Shown here in pieces: positions 11,381 through 21,705 of a stretch of DNA of 64,000 nt. The notes beneath the pieces were generated by a model. It was not told the origin of the DNA. It did not search any database and saw only the letters and a program-made list of their open reading frames with translations. The translations under genes and the position numbers were made by a program. How positions within the stretch are numbered: position 1 is the stretch's first letter; each line of letters opens with the position of its first letter. Location: contig NC_060060.1 of NCBI RefSeq assembly GCF_020283565.1, positions 68,743,257 through 68,807,256 of the forward strand, read 5' to 3'. The stretch comes from Trifolium pratense (Eukaryota > Streptophyta > Magnoliopsida > Fabales > Fabaceae).

Positions 11381-12360
11381 TGTTGGTGTTTTGATTGGCT
11401 ACATTTTGCAAAAGCCAACCAGCCAGATGCTGGACTGAGATGCTGTAGCATTATAGTACAGCATATTGATACTCTGTTTTCGTGCAGAATTTTTATTTCA
11501 AATCTGAGTCAAGATTTGCTTCAATTATATATTCAGGCACGTGCGTCTGGGCAAAACGAGCCTTGCTCAGCAAGTTTTATTGAAGTCGATTGAAGGAATG
11601 TTATTTAAAACAAAAATATAATTATATTATATTTTTGGCGTTTTTTTTGTTTGGTACAACATGAATTATATTTCTGGAAATAATTTAGGGTTGGCCACAA
11701 TTCCTACAGCTGTATTTGTCTGAAGACCTAGCTTCCCCATCAAGACAATTGGAGACTATAAATATGTGAAGCCTCAAGCTATTCTACTCATGTATTCTAA
11801 ACCGTGTTCTTTACAAAGTGTGAGTTTTTAGGGTTTAGAGTTTGTGTCTTTTGTCAGCCTTTCTTGTGTCAATTTGATGCAAGTTTAGGACTGTGTTTTG
11901 GTTGTTAATTGTAAGCTACTCCTAAGCTTTGAAGCACGGAGTTAGCATGTGTGATTCACTCAAAAGCTTTTAAGCAAGAGTGCGGTCTAGTCTCTAGGAG
12001 AGTGTCTCCATCTTGATTGTTATTATTGACAGCAACATGGTACGTGTTGTTAGAGGGAATTTGGGACGGGGTCTCATTATCTAAGAGGTTCTTAGATAGG
12101 ATTGCACGGGTAGTGTCTAGGTGATAAGTCAAGTACCGGGTGTTGGTCGAGGGCTTTGAACTAGAGCTATTATAGTGGATTCATTCCTGGATTGGTATCC
12201 CCCAGAGTAGGTGACGTTGCACTGAACTGGGTTAACAACTACCTGTCTTATTTATTATTCTGCAATTTATTTATTTATTTACTGTGTTCTGCGACTGTCT
12301 TGCTGCAACGTGTGCTATAGCATCTTGTGCAGCATTGTGTTCACTGCGTGCCAGATTTCA
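11381..12360 (+). repeat. 5' LTR of the Sirevirus-type element
   Basis: Direct repeat of 19117-20096 with equal length and two mismatches. A CTATAAATATG box at about 11756-11766 is a likely TATA element. Palindromic motifs GATGCTGTAGCAT (about 11439) and GTGCTATAGCAT (about 12312) sit near its two ends. Confidence 0.95.
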
Positions 12361-12361
12361 A

Positions 12362-12379
12362 TTGGCATCAGAGCAGGCA
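12362..12379 (+). promoter_or_regulatory. primer binding site of the Sirevirus-type element
   Basis: TTGGCATCAGAGC starts one base after the LTR. It is close to the usual TGGTATCAGAGC complement of initiator methionine tRNA used by plant copia elements. Confidence 0.85.
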
Positions 12380-12412
12380 CCCTTTCTGGTTATAGGGTGA
12401 GCTCCAGGGAGA

Positions 12413-15400
12413 ATGTCTGGCAACATGGACAAAGAAGGAGGGCTTATAAGCAGACCACCGCTTCTCGTTGGTGTCTCCAACTATGATTATTGGAAATCAC
12501 GCATGATTGCTTTCCTAAAATCTATGGATAGCAAAACTTGGAAGGCTGTTCTGAAAGGATGGGACCCCCCTGTGGTCATGGACAAGGATGGAAAGCCAAC
12601 ACTTGAACTAAAAGCTGAGGAGGACTGGTCTAAAGAAGAGGATGAGCTTGCTTTGGGAAACTCAAAAGCATTATATGCATTATACAATGGGGTAGACAAA
12701 CACATCTTCAAACTGATCAAAAAATGTGTCTCAGCAAAGGAAGCTTGGAAGATTCTTGAAACTGTTCATGAAGGTACTCCTCAGGTAAAAATGTCTAAAT
12801 TACAGATTCTTACTACTCAGTTTGAAAATTTACGCATGAAGGAGGAGGAAACAATTCAAGATTTTCATATGACTATTCTAGACTATGATAATCAATTTGA
12901 TGCTTTGGGGGAGAAAATTCCCGAAGAAAAGTTAGTAAGAAAAATGCTTAGATCACTTCCAAAGAAATTTGATATGAAAGTCACAGCTATGGAAGAAGCC
13001 AAAAACATATCTCAGATGAAGCTGGATGAACTGGTTGGATCACTCCAAACTTATGAAAGTGTTGCAAATGGAAGAAGTGAGAAGAAAAATAAGAGCATTG
13101 CCTTCTCATCTAAAAATAATGAAGAAGAACTGGAGGATGAAGAAGAATCTAATGAAAGTATCTCTGAAGCTATGGAGTTGCTGGGAAAACAGTTCAACAA
13201 AGTTCTAAAACAAATGGACAAAAGACCCAGACCAAATTCTAAGAATGATGCTCCAGGCACTATGCGCAGCATTGTGAATCAAGGAAAACCTAAGAGTGAT
13301 GAAAAGTCAAGCTTAAACAAGAATATTCAATGTCATGAATGCGAGGGATATGGTCACATCAGACCTGAATGTCCAACATATCAGAAAAGAACGAAGAAAG
13401 GACTAACTGTCAGTTGGTCTGATGATGATGACTCAGAAGATGATACAACATCTGTGACTGCCAAACATATCTCAGTCTTAACAGGTACTATTACATCTGA
13501 TACAGAATCTTGTGATGGAGAGGTAACCTACGAAGAACTTGCTGATTCTTACAAAGAACTCTGCCTCAAGAGTGGAGAAATATGCAGAGTCATTGAGAAA
13601 CAAAAGGTAACCATCAATCAATTGAAGGCAGAAAAATTTGAAAATATATCAAAGATGGATGAGCTCCAGAAGAAGGTAAATTATCTATCCTCTGATCTTG
13701 ATGAAGCTAAGGAAGTCATTGAAAAATTAAATGCTGACATTTGGCGTTTGAGAAAATTCTCTGACATGTTGTATAAAGATGATGATCATCTTGATAAACT
13801 TCATAAAGCTGATGGTCAACTAGAAGAAATCTTAGAGAAAAATGTTCTAAAGCCTAAACATATTGGGCTTAGTTATGAGAATGTCAACAAACACAAAGGT
13901 TACAGCTCAGATCTCACGTACATGCATCCAAAAGAAACTCATAAGCAAAAGATGCCTCAACAGATGCTACAGCATCATAAGCAGCATCCCTTGTCAAAGA
14001 ACAAAAGAAAACATCACTCTTGGATATGTCACTACTGTGGTAGAAAAGGGCATATAAGACCTTTTTGTTACAAATTGTTTGGATACCCTAACAGGCATCA
14101 TCAGCCTAAACTAGTTTCCACAACTGCCTCCACTCAACAAGAATGGAAACCTAAAGGTAAGAATGTGAAGACCAGTGATGGTACTCAACTTGAGAAGAAG
14201 ATTACTGCTCTGGTTGCTCACACATCACTTAGAGCTTCATCAAGGGAAGACTGGTATTTCGATAGTGGTTGTTCAAGACACATGACCGGAATTGGAAAAT
14301 TTCTTGTTGATTTAAAGTCTTACTCAACTAGTTTTGTAACTTGTGGTAATGGTACTAAAGGAGAAATTGTTGGTATAGGGGAGCTCAACAGTAATAGCTT
14401 GCCTAAACTAAGCAATGTGTTGTTAGTAAAAGGATTGACTGCAAATTTAATAAGCATCAGTCAATTATGCGACCAAGGGATGAAGGTAAACTTCACCAAG
14501 TCTGAATGTTTGGTTACAAATGATGAGGGTGAAATTTTGATGAGGGGCGTCAGATCAAAAGACAACTGCTACTTATGGGTTCCCCAAGAAGAGGCAAATG
14601 TGTCGACATGCTTAATCACGAAAGAAGATGAAATAAAACTGTGGCACCAAAAACTTGGTCATCTCAACCTAAGAAGCATGAAGAAAGCTATACCTGAAGA
14701 AGCCATCAAGGGCTTGCCAAATCTCAAGATCGAAGAAGGAAGCATTTGTGGTGAATGTCAAATTGGAAAACAAACCAAGAAGCCACATCCAAAGCTGCAG
14801 CATCTTACCACTACCAGAGTTCTTGAGCTTCTACACATGGATTTGATGGAACCTATGCAAACTGAAAGCTTAGGAGGAAAAAGGTATGCCTATGTTGTTG
14901 TAAATGATTTCTCTAGATATACCCGGATAAATTTTATTGGAAAGAAATCAGAGACCTTTGACGTATTCAAAGATCTATGTATTCTACTTCAAAGAGAGAA
15001 AAACAATGTTGTGTTAAGGATCAGAAGTGATCATGGAAAGGAGTTTGAAAACTCTAGATTCTCTGACTTTTGTGCCTCTGAAGGCATCATCCATGAATTT
15101 TCATCTCTCATTACACCACAACAAAATGGTGTAGTAGAAAGAAAGAATAGAATTATACAAGAGTCTGCAAGAGTAATGTTACATGCAAAGAAACTCTCTC
15201 ATGGTTTTTGGGCAGAAGCTATGAACACTGCTTGTCATATTCATAATCGTGTCACCTTGAGATTTGGAACTACATCTACTCTGTATGAATTGTGGAAAGG
15301 TAGAAAACCTACTGTTAAGTACTTTCATGTGTTTGGAAGTAAATGTTATATCTTGTCTGATAGAGAACCAAGAACTAAAATGGATCCTAAAAGTGATGAA

Positions 15401-16399
15401 GGCATATTCTTGGGATACTCAACAAATAGCAGAGCCTACAGAGTATATAACTACAGAACCAAAACCATGTTGGAATCTATAAATGTAGTAATAGATGATA
15501 TTTCGAGTAAAGTTGTGAAAGATGATACAGAAGATGCTACAGCATCTATCCTAGGTAGTATAGATTCTGAAACTATTGAGGAATTCAAGAATGATACAGA
15601 GATTACTACACCTGAACCAATCTTTGCTACTTTAAAGAAAGGGTCATCCATTCGTACTCAAAAGAATCATCCTACAGATCTGATTATTGGTAATCCTAAT
15701 CATGGAATTACTACTAGAAGGACACTTGACTTAGTTCCTAATGCTTGTTTTGTTTCTAAGTTTGAACCCAAAAATGTGATGGAAGCCCTCACTGATGAGT
15801 TTTGGATAAATGCTATGCAAGAAGAGCTAAATCAGTTCAAGAAGAATGAAGTTTGGGACTTAGTTCCTAGACCAGAAAATACTAATGTGATTGGTACCAA
15901 GTGGGTGTACAAGAACAAGTCTATGCTAGAGGGGTATTGTGATGTTGATTGGGCAGGTTGTGCAGATGATAGAAAAGGCACCTCAGGAGCTTGTTTCTTT
16001 TTAGGCAACAATCTTATATCCTGGTTCAGCAAGAAACAAAACTGTGTATCTTTATCTACAGCTGAAGCTGAGTATATAGCTGCTGGTAGTAGCTGCTCCC
16101 AGCTATTATGGATGAAACAAATGTTGCTGGAGTACAATGTGGTACAAGATGCTATGGCATTGTACTGTGACAATCTTAGTGCCATCAATATTTCAAAGAA
16201 TCCTATCCAACATAGCAGGACGAAGCATATTGATATTAGGCACCACTTTATTAGAGACCTAGTTGAAGAAGGTATTGTGACTCTTGAGCATATTTCAACT
16301 GAAGAACAATTGGCTGATATTTTTACTAAGGCTCTAGATGCGGTCCAATTTGAAAAAATGCGAGGCAAACTTGGGATTTGCCTATTTGAAGAGTTATAG
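12413..16399 (+). CDS. gag-pol polyprotein with internal RT deletion
   Basis: 1328-codon open frame starting 52 bases after the LTR/primer site. Domains in order: a UBN2-type gag (about residues 10-220); a zinc knuckle CHECEGYGHIRPEC (about 305); a coiled-coil region; a second knuckle-like CHYCGRKGHIRPFC; the protease motif WYFDSGCSRHMTG (about 615); the pre-integrase H...H...C..C block with LWHQKLGHLNLRSM; and the integrase core with D, D and E residues around HMDLMEP, RSDHGKEF and QQNGVVERK. RT begins at EEFWINAMQEELNQF-like sequence and WVYKNK (about 15901-15918), then jumps directly to GYCDVDWAG of RNase H. Roughly 250-290 residues, including the YVDD site, are missing without breaking the frame. 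RNase H motifs (DVDWAG, TAEAEYIA, CDN) remain. The element cannot make its own reverse transcriptase and would need help in trans. Confidence 0.93.
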   Translation: MSGNMDKEGGLISRPPLLVGVSNYDYWKSRMIAFLKSMDSKTWKAVLKGWDPPVVMDKDGKPTLELKAEEDWSKEEDELALGNSKALYALYNGVDKHIFKLIKKCVSAKEAWKILETVHEGTPQVKMSKLQILTTQFENLRMKEEETIQDFHMTILDYDNQFDALGEKIPEEKLVRKMLRSLPKKFDMKVTAMEEAKNISQMKLDELVGSLQTYESVANGRSEKKNKSIAFSSKNNEEELEDEEESNESISEAMELLGKQFNKVLKQMDKRPRPNSKNDAPGTMRSIVNQGKPKSDEKSSLNKNIQCHECEGYGHIRPECPTYQKRTKKGLTVSWSDDDDSEDDTTSVTAKHISVLTGTITSDTESCDGEVTYEELADSYKELCLKSGEICRVIEKQKVTINQLKAEKFENISKMDELQKKVNYLSSDLDEAKEVIEKLNADIWRLRKFSDMLYKDDDHLDKLHKADGQLEEILEKNVLKPKHIGLSYENVNKHKGYSSDLTYMHPKETHKQKMPQQMLQHHKQHPLSKNKRKHHSWICHYCGRKGHIRPFCYKLFGYPNRHHQPKLVSTTASTQQEWKPKGKNVKTSDGTQLEKKITALVAHTSLRASSREDWYFDSGCSRHMTGIGKFLVDLKSYSTSFVTCGNGTKGEIVGIGELNSNSLPKLSNVLLVKGLTANLISISQLCDQGMKVNFTKSECLVTNDEGEILMRGVRSKDNCYLWVPQEEANVSTCLITKEDEIKLWHQKLGHLNLRSMKKAIPEEAIKGLPNLKIEEGSICGECQIGKQTKKPHPKLQHLTTTRVLELLHMDLMEPMQTESLGGKRYAYVVVNDFSRYTRINFIGKKSETFDVFKDLCILLQREKNNVVLRIRSDHGKEFENSRFSDFCASEGIIHEFSSLITPQQNGVVERKNRIIQESARVMLHAKKLSHGFWAEAMNTACHIHNRVTLRFGTTSTLYELWKGRKPTVKYFHVFGSKCYILSDREPRTKMDPKSDEGIFLGYSTNSRAYRVYNYRTKTMLESINVVIDDISSKVVKDDTEDATASILGSIDSETIEEFKNDTEITTPEPIFATLKKGSSIRTQKNHPTDLIIGNPNHGITTRRTLDLVPNACFVSKFEPKNVMEALTDEFWINAMQEELNQFKKNEVWDLVPRPENTNVIGTKWVYKNKSMLEGYCDVDWAGCADDRKGTSGACFFLGNNLISWFSKKQNCVSLSTAEAEYIAAGSSCSQLLWMKQMLLEYNVVQDAMALYCDNLSAINISKNPIQHSRTKHIDIRHHFIRDLVEEGIVTLEHISTEEQLADIFTKALDAVQFEKMRGKLGICLFEEL

Positions 16400-16405
16400 C
16401 AATTA

Positions 16406-18327
16406 TTGCAAGTGTGGCGTGCAGTTTTCTGTTCAATTTATTTAGTAATGCACGCTATTATGGATAATGTTGAAACATCTGAAGATTTGGTAACAATTTT
16501 GTGTCTGTTGATGATAAAGATGTTTCTTGTGGTGAGAAAGTATTTGTCAGAGAAAGTTATGTGGTGTTCTCCCCTACTGTGTTTAACATTTGTTGGTAAT
16601 GATATTAGCACTCCAACTGAGGTCAAAGATGACTCTGTGTTGGAACATGTCAAGAAGAGTGTTCCGGAGAAAGATGCTGCACATGATGCTACAACATCTG
16701 CACCACGGGAAAATTTGGATAACATAGTGATACCTGAGTCTCCTGATGATGTTATTGTTCCTGACAAAGAAAAGGGTTTTGAAGCAACTCCTACTGATAA
16801 TGTTTTTGTTCATGATATCTATGTGATCCCTTATGTTGATGATAGTGGTAAAACTATGTTTGTTCCTTTGAATGTTGATGAATCTGCTGAGAAAGATTCA
16901 AATGTTATTTATGTGGACAATCTCAACCTTACAGAGAGGACTCCTGCTCCTAGTACTAGGAGGTTAAGATGCAATGCTGATAAGAGTGTGCCTGTTTATG
17001 GTGTTCCTGTCAAGACTACCAAGGAAAAGAAAATCTATGGTCTTAAGCATAGTAGTTAATCCCGGATCCCGGAGCGGAGCGGCCAGCCCCAAAACTGGGA
17101 TAGCAGCATCCCGGGGAGCGGGATGGCCGGGATGCCGCTATTATTTTTTATTTATTTATAAATTACATAAATAATACTATAAACATATAATTAATGTAAA
17201 ATTAAACAAACATCTCAAAATCCATAAAACATTCATAAATTAAAAATTAAAAACACAAATCTCAAGTCTACAACACCTTCATCTTTGTCAAAAAAAAATA
17301 AAAACACCTTCATCATAAAGTAACTAAAAATTACCAACAAAAGTCAAGCAAAATAAATAAGCAAAAGTCAAGTCTCCAACACTTAGATTAATAAAGTAAC
17401 TAAAAATTAAAACTCGAGTTCATCATCAAAGTCTAAGTCTAATCATCCGAGGTTGAAGAAGAAACAACGGATGAAGGTTGAAGAAGAAACAGCAGATGAA
17501 GGTTGAAGAAGTTTGGATCTTGAGAGTGAGAGAAGATAGTACGATAGCGTGAGAGAAAGAATGAATTGCGGCTAGGGTTTAGTTAGGAGTAACAGTTTTA
17601 AAGGTAAAAAACCAATTTTACCCTTACTAAAATGAGTGAGATTTCAAAAATGGCCTTTAAAACCCATGAAAACAAAATCTCAGTCCTAACCCGGGATGGC
17701 AACCCGGGACCCGCTCCGCTCCGGTCTACTGGGAACCTGCTGGGATCCCACCGAGAAGCTTAGCTGCGCCGCTCCATCCCATCCCGTCCCGGCAGAGCTC
17801 CGCTCCGCTCTGCTCTACCGGGATCCCACTGGGATCGCCCGGGATTGACTACCATGGTCTTAAGAGGCAGTGGAGTAAAGTTACTGGGCCCTCTTAGCCA
17901 AAGAAGAAGTTTTTGAGGAGCTTGTCGTGGAAAGGAATTTAAGTGAAGTTTTTCTTACAATGCCAAAAGCTTGTTGATTTGATTAATGCAGCTGGATTGA
18001 TGAAAACTGCAACTGGGCTCCAACTACTCATTCCAATACTCTGGCTACAGGTTTTACTCGGTTTATATATGTTGTAAGGACCAGATCACATTTTGACCTT
18101 GGTTTCCATATTCTTGATTAAACTGTTCTGCATGACTGTTTGAAGGTACACATGCTGCAGACTGTGCTGCATCATCTGTCAATCAGTCATCTGATGTTTT
18201 GCCTATGAAGCAAATAATTATTGACCTCAAGGTGTTTTCCAAAGTCCATCCTGGTGTTCTTAATGATATTGCAGGTGGTGATACTGAGGTAGAGGAGGAG
18301 GACTCTGACGCAAGTCCTTCTATGTGA
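16406..18327 (+). pseudogene. second ORF 3' of pol (env-like position), interrupted
   Basis: A frame starting at 16406 encodes an acidic, low-complexity protein (VKKSVPEKDAAHDATTS, VIPYVDDSGKTMFVPLNVD). At 17047 it is cut by the GC-rich Mutator-like element, which adds a few foreign codons and a stop at 17059. The reading resumes after 17863 (RQWSKV), but with stops and frameshifts. Identifiable blocks are DLINAAGLMKT (about 17977-18009) and an acidic end EVEEEDSDASPSM, stop at 18325-18327. A hydrophilic extra ORF in this place is typical of Sireviruses and is often called env-like. No signal peptide or clear membrane domain is seen here, so an envelope function is not supported. Confidence 0.7.
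17037..17863. mobile_element. GC-rich Mutator-like non-autonomous element
   Basis: The 11-base sequence ATGGTCTTAAG stands on both sides (17037-17047 and 17853-17863) and occurs once in the uninterrupted reading frame, so it is a target duplication. The element itself (17048-17852) has ends with the shared core GTAGT..AATCCCGG in inverted orientation. Inside each end are about 100-150 bases of G/C-rich variants of GGGATCCCGG and GAGCGG; the middle is A/T rich. A 9-11-base duplication points to a Mutator-type transposase acting in trans. No transposase is encoded. Confidence 0.8.
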
Positions 18328-18575
18328 CCTGCTTATGCTTTATTTGCATGTCCTTTTGGATTTTAATTTGTTGGGCTACGCCCTGTGCTCTCTGGATTGT
18401 AACATGCATAATCCATGTCTTTGGGTCCGATACTCCAAGTTTTCTATGCCCTTTATGAGTTCCTATGCTCTGATTCTCTCTGCACTCTATGTTATCTATG
18501 ATCTGATAACTCTGTGGAAATATGTATTTTGCTCCTACTATGTGATACTGACTTTATTTGTCAGAATTTATGGCT

Positions 18576-18705
18576 AAAAAGGGGGAGTAATATGTTGTGC
18601 ATGATGTGATGCATAATGCTATAGCATCTAGTATGGCATGTCTGTTCTATGTGATATGCAAGTTTTGAGGGGGAGTGAAAGTTTATGCATATATTGAGGG
18701 GGAGT
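18576..18705 (+). promoter_or_regulatory. extra polypurine tracts
   Basis: Three tracts, AAAAAGGGGGAGT (18576-18588), TGAGGGGGAGT (about 18666-18676) and TGAGGGGGAGT (about 18695-18705), precede the functional one. Repeated tracts of this form are a known feature of Sirevirus 3' regions. Confidence 0.7.
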
Positions 18706-19104
18706 AGGTAGAATTTATTTTTCTACTACTTTTAATATGCATGCTTATATAGGAATTTATTTTTCCTATTCTCTGTGGCGTTGCTTAATTATTAAGGAGT
18801 TTATTTCTCCGATCTTGAATCCACTATGTGAGAGTTTATTTCTCTCTATCTGTACTTTGAGGCTAAGATGTGTTATGTTCCGCTGTTGCATGCCTCTGAT
18901 GCTTACGTGCTAGCTATCTATTCATCTGATGAATTCTTTTACCTTCTTTCCTAGTTGTGTGTGTATGTTGACTCAAAGGAAAGTTCAAATAGCTTAGCAT
19001 TGTTCTACTTTCTTTCCTAGTTGTGTGCTTATGTTGACTCGAAGGAAAGTTTAGACTGTATCTCTCTATGCACTGGCCTAAGGTTGTTTTAGCCAAAATT
19101 TGCC

Positions 19105-19116
19105 AAAGGGGGAGAT
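19105..19116 (+). promoter_or_regulatory. polypurine tract next to 3' LTR
   Basis: AAAGGGGGAGAT immediately precedes the 3' LTR start TGTTGG, as expected for plus-strand priming in copia elements. Confidence 0.9.
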
Positions 19117-20096
19117 TGTTGGTGTTTTGATTGGCTACATTTTGCAAAAGCCAACCAGCCAGATGCTGGACTGAGATGCTGTAGCATTATAGTACAGCAT
19201 ATTGATACTCTGTTTTCGTGCAGAATTTTTATTTCAAATCTGAGTCAAGATTTGCTTCAATTATATATTCAGGCACGTGCGTCTGGGCAAAACGAGCCTT
19301 GCTCAGCAAGTTTTATTGAAGTCGATTGAAGGAATGTTATTTAAAACAAAAATATAATTATATTATATTTTTGGCGTTTTTTTTGTTTGGTACAACATGA
19401 ATTATATTTCTGGAAATAATTTAGGGTTGGCCACAATTCCTACAGCTGTATTTGTCTGAAGACCTAGCTTCCTCATCAAGACAATTGGAGACTATAAATA
19501 TGTGAAGCCTCAAGCTATTCTACTCATGTATTCTAAACCGTGTTCTTTACAAAGTGTGAGTTTTTAGGGTTTAGAGTTTGTGTCTTTTGTCAGCCTTTCT
19601 TGTGTCAATTTGATGCAAGTTTAGGACTGTGTTTTGGTTGTTAATTGTAAGCTACTCCTAAGCTTTGAAGCACGGAGTTAGCATGTGTGATTCACTCAAA
19701 AGCTTTTAAGCAAGAGTGTGGTCTAGTCTCTAGGAGAGTGTCTCCATCTTGATTGTTATTATTGACAGCAACATGGTACGTGTTGTTAGAGGGAATTTGG
19801 GACGGGGTCTCATTATCTAAGAGGTTCTTAGATAGGATTGCACGGGTAGTGTCTAGGTGATAAGTCAAGTACCGGGTGTTGGTCGAGGGCTTTGAACTAG
19901 AGCTATTATAGTGGATTCATTCCTGGATTGGTATCCCCCAGAGTAGGTGACGTTGCACTGAACTGGGTTAACAACTACCTGTCTTATTTATTATTCTGCA
20001 ATTTATTTATTTATTTACTGTGTTCTGCGACTGTCTTGCTGCAACGTGTGCTATAGCATCTTGTGCAGCATTGTGTTCACTGCGTGCCAGATTTCA
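19117..20096 (+). repeat. 3' LTR of the Sirevirus-type element
   Basis: Copy of 11381-12360 with two substitutions (C to T in the CTTCCCCATC stretch; C to T in AGAGTGCGGTC). Ends in ...CAGATTTCA followed by the target duplication. Confidence 0.95.
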
Positions 20097-20101
20097 GAAA
20101 T

Positions 20102-20752
20102 CAAATTGAATAAAGCTACTTAGTTCAAATTCATCCTAACATTCAAAGATAATCACAAAGATTTGACCTCAAGCAATGCAATTTAAACGAAAAGTCATTC
20201 TAACCATGCATTTGAATTTGATCAATCACAAACTTAAACTTTTCAATTCATATGCACATGTAACAATCACAAAAGTTTAAACCATGTATGTTTACAAAAA
20301 TTTCAGTCAACATTTGCAATAAACATAAAACATGAATTTAATGACTGAAACAATAAAATGTCACTGTATATGGCGTGCTTTAATCCTCTGCTTCTGCTAT
20401 TCTCCCTCTTCAACAAGTGTGGACTGTCCTCAGGCCATGAAAATGAAGTTATGCCTGCATTTACAACAAGGTAAAACATATCATCCTAGGCTTTTGTCAG
20501 AATTTCCAAAAGCTCTGATAAGTTCGCTTAGCGAGAAAGTGTCTCGCTTAGCGACTATAGCAGAAAACAGAATTTCAGATGAAATTCACACCAATTCAAA
20601 GACTTTGTTTTCAAAAGTGATTGGACAACATGTTCAAAAACTATTATAACATATAAGAAACTAAAAATGCTTTAAATAAAAGTAAAGGAAAGAAAATTGG
20701 GTTGCCTCCCAACAAGCGCTTCTTTTACGTCATTAGCTTGACGCCTTTTTGG
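20102..20752 (-). other. interior of the Athila-like element between copia insertion and gag-like ORF
   Basis: Mostly non-coding. It contains two more copies of the CGCTTAGCGA motif (about 20525-20556) that are otherwise concentrated in the LTRs, and a TTGCCTCCCAACAAGCGC block near 20702 just 3' of the gag-like ORF. Confidence 0.5.
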
Positions 20753-21568
20753 TTAGGGTGGCCAAAATGAGACGGAAAGCACATCCTCCGTCTTTTTCCT
20801 TCGGTTAGGGAGGAACTCCATGCATTTGAGATATAGATATTGTGGAGTCCATATCCTCCCCAATTGCTTCATATTGAACAAGGCACATATTTCGTCTATG
20901 ACCCGGTCAATCTCCGCCTTGTTCTCCATCTCCCTCTTTTGCTCAATTGATATTTCCTTGTCAAGTAATCCCTTAATTTCTTCTGCACCCATCATCACTT
21001 CTTCATTATCAACAGTGCTAGTCTTCTCAATACATGGCAACTCTTGAGGAAGTTCTACCTCGTGTGGTGTCTCTATTTCTATCACTATTTTCTCTTCACC
21101 ACATCCATCGCGCATTCTTTCTTCTTCATCGTTTTCAACACCTTTCACACTCTCTCCACTTTCCTCATTTTTCATTGGATTATTATCTTTCTCGTCAGGA
21201 GTGGTTTGTGTGTTGGTTTGAAATGTTTCTCCTTGGTTATTGTTATTGGCTAACTGTTTAACCAACTGAACAAGCTGATTTTCCAAATTTTTGGCTCGTG
21301 CAAGACTGTTTTTCAGATATTGTTGGTTCTGGTCTTGCATCTGATGCATTTGTTGTTGCCACTGTTGGTTTTGTTGTTGCTGCATTTCCATGAATTTAAT
21401 CATGGTCTCCTCCAATTTAGCCTCTGAAGTTTGCCCATAATTATAAGGAGGAAACTGTTGATATGATTCATACTCATCCGGAGTATAGAAATTGTAATAA
21501 CCACGATCAGTCATGGTTTTACTTTTAATAGGGAATCTGAAAAAGGATTCAACAAACAAGAAAAACAA
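20753..21568 (-). CDS. gag-like ORF of the Athila-like derivative
   Basis: 271-codon minus-strand frame. The likely biological start is the second methionine (MTDRGYYNFYTPDEYE, about 21514); the first 18 codons (MFFLFVESFFRF...) look like leader sequence. It has a Tyr/Pro-rich start, a Gln-rich stretch (MEMQQQQNQQWQQQMHQM), then ARAKNLENQLVQLVKQLA, an acidic low-complexity middle, and a C-terminal block PNRRKKTEDVLSVSFWPP. The Gln-rich region followed by a LENQ..QL heptad segment resembles the part of Athila-type gag after the core domain. The core itself and a zinc knuckle are not seen, nor any pol domain, so the ORF may be a truncated or fused gag. It is the only coding region of the element. 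Confidence 0.65.
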   Translation of the reverse strand: MFFLFVESFFRFPIKSKTMTDRGYYNFYTPDEYESYQQFPPYNYGQTSEAKLEETMIKFMEMQQQQNQQWQQQMHQMQDQNQQYLKNSLARAKNLENQLVQLVKQLANNNNQGETFQTNTQTTPDEKDNNPMKNEESGESVKGVENDEEERMRDGCGEEKIVIEIETPHEVELPQELPCIEKTSTVDNEEVMMGAEEIKGLLDKEISIEQKREMENKAEIDRVIDEICALFNMKQLGRIWTPQYLYLKCMEFLPNRRKKTEDVLSVSFWPP

Positions 21569-21680
21569 TTTTCTTTGTCTAGCAAAGAAGGATTAGCACA
21601 TGAAAAACTATACAATATAAACAAATATATACAAATACTTAAAAGAATACAACTTGTTGAAATGCTCCAATATCTAAACG

Positions 21681-21702
21681 CCAGTCCCCGGCAACGGCGC
21701 CA
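21681..21702 (-). promoter_or_regulatory. primer binding site (aspartate-tRNA type)
   Basis: On the minus strand TGGCGCCGTTGCCGGGGA begins three bases inside the 5' LTR. This sequence is the primer site typical of Athila-lineage elements and is attributed to tRNA-Asp. Confidence 0.85.
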
Positions 21703-21705
21703 TTT

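Larger units (their letters stand above)
11376..20101 (+). mobile_element. Sirevirus-type Ty1/copia element with RT deletion
   Basis: Complete insertion with 980-base LTRs (11381-12360 and 19117-20096), both TGTTGG...TTTCA, and the exact 5-base duplication GAAAT (11376-11380, 20097-20101). Comparing the LTRs base by base gives two differences, so the insertion is recent. A methionine-tRNA-type primer site follows the left LTR. Several GGGGGAG purine tracts lie in the 3' region, the last abutting the right LTR. A second ORF lies 3' of pol. Multiple purine tracts, an extra ORF after pol and palindromic GATGCTRYAGCATC motifs fit the Sirevirus group of copia elements. It is inserted in the opposite orientation to its host element. 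Confidence 0.95.

Noticed and set aside
13051..13272. Ser-rich minus-strand ORF
   Set aside because: Shadow of the acidic gag region on the other strand.
15832..16368. 178-codon minus-strand open frame
   Set aside because: Antisense shadow of the copia RNase H coding region; no protein resemblance.
16406..17059. Functional envelope gene of the copia element
   Set aside because: No signal peptide, cleavage site or clear transmembrane anchor. The protein is acidic and low complexity, and the ORF is broken by a transposon.
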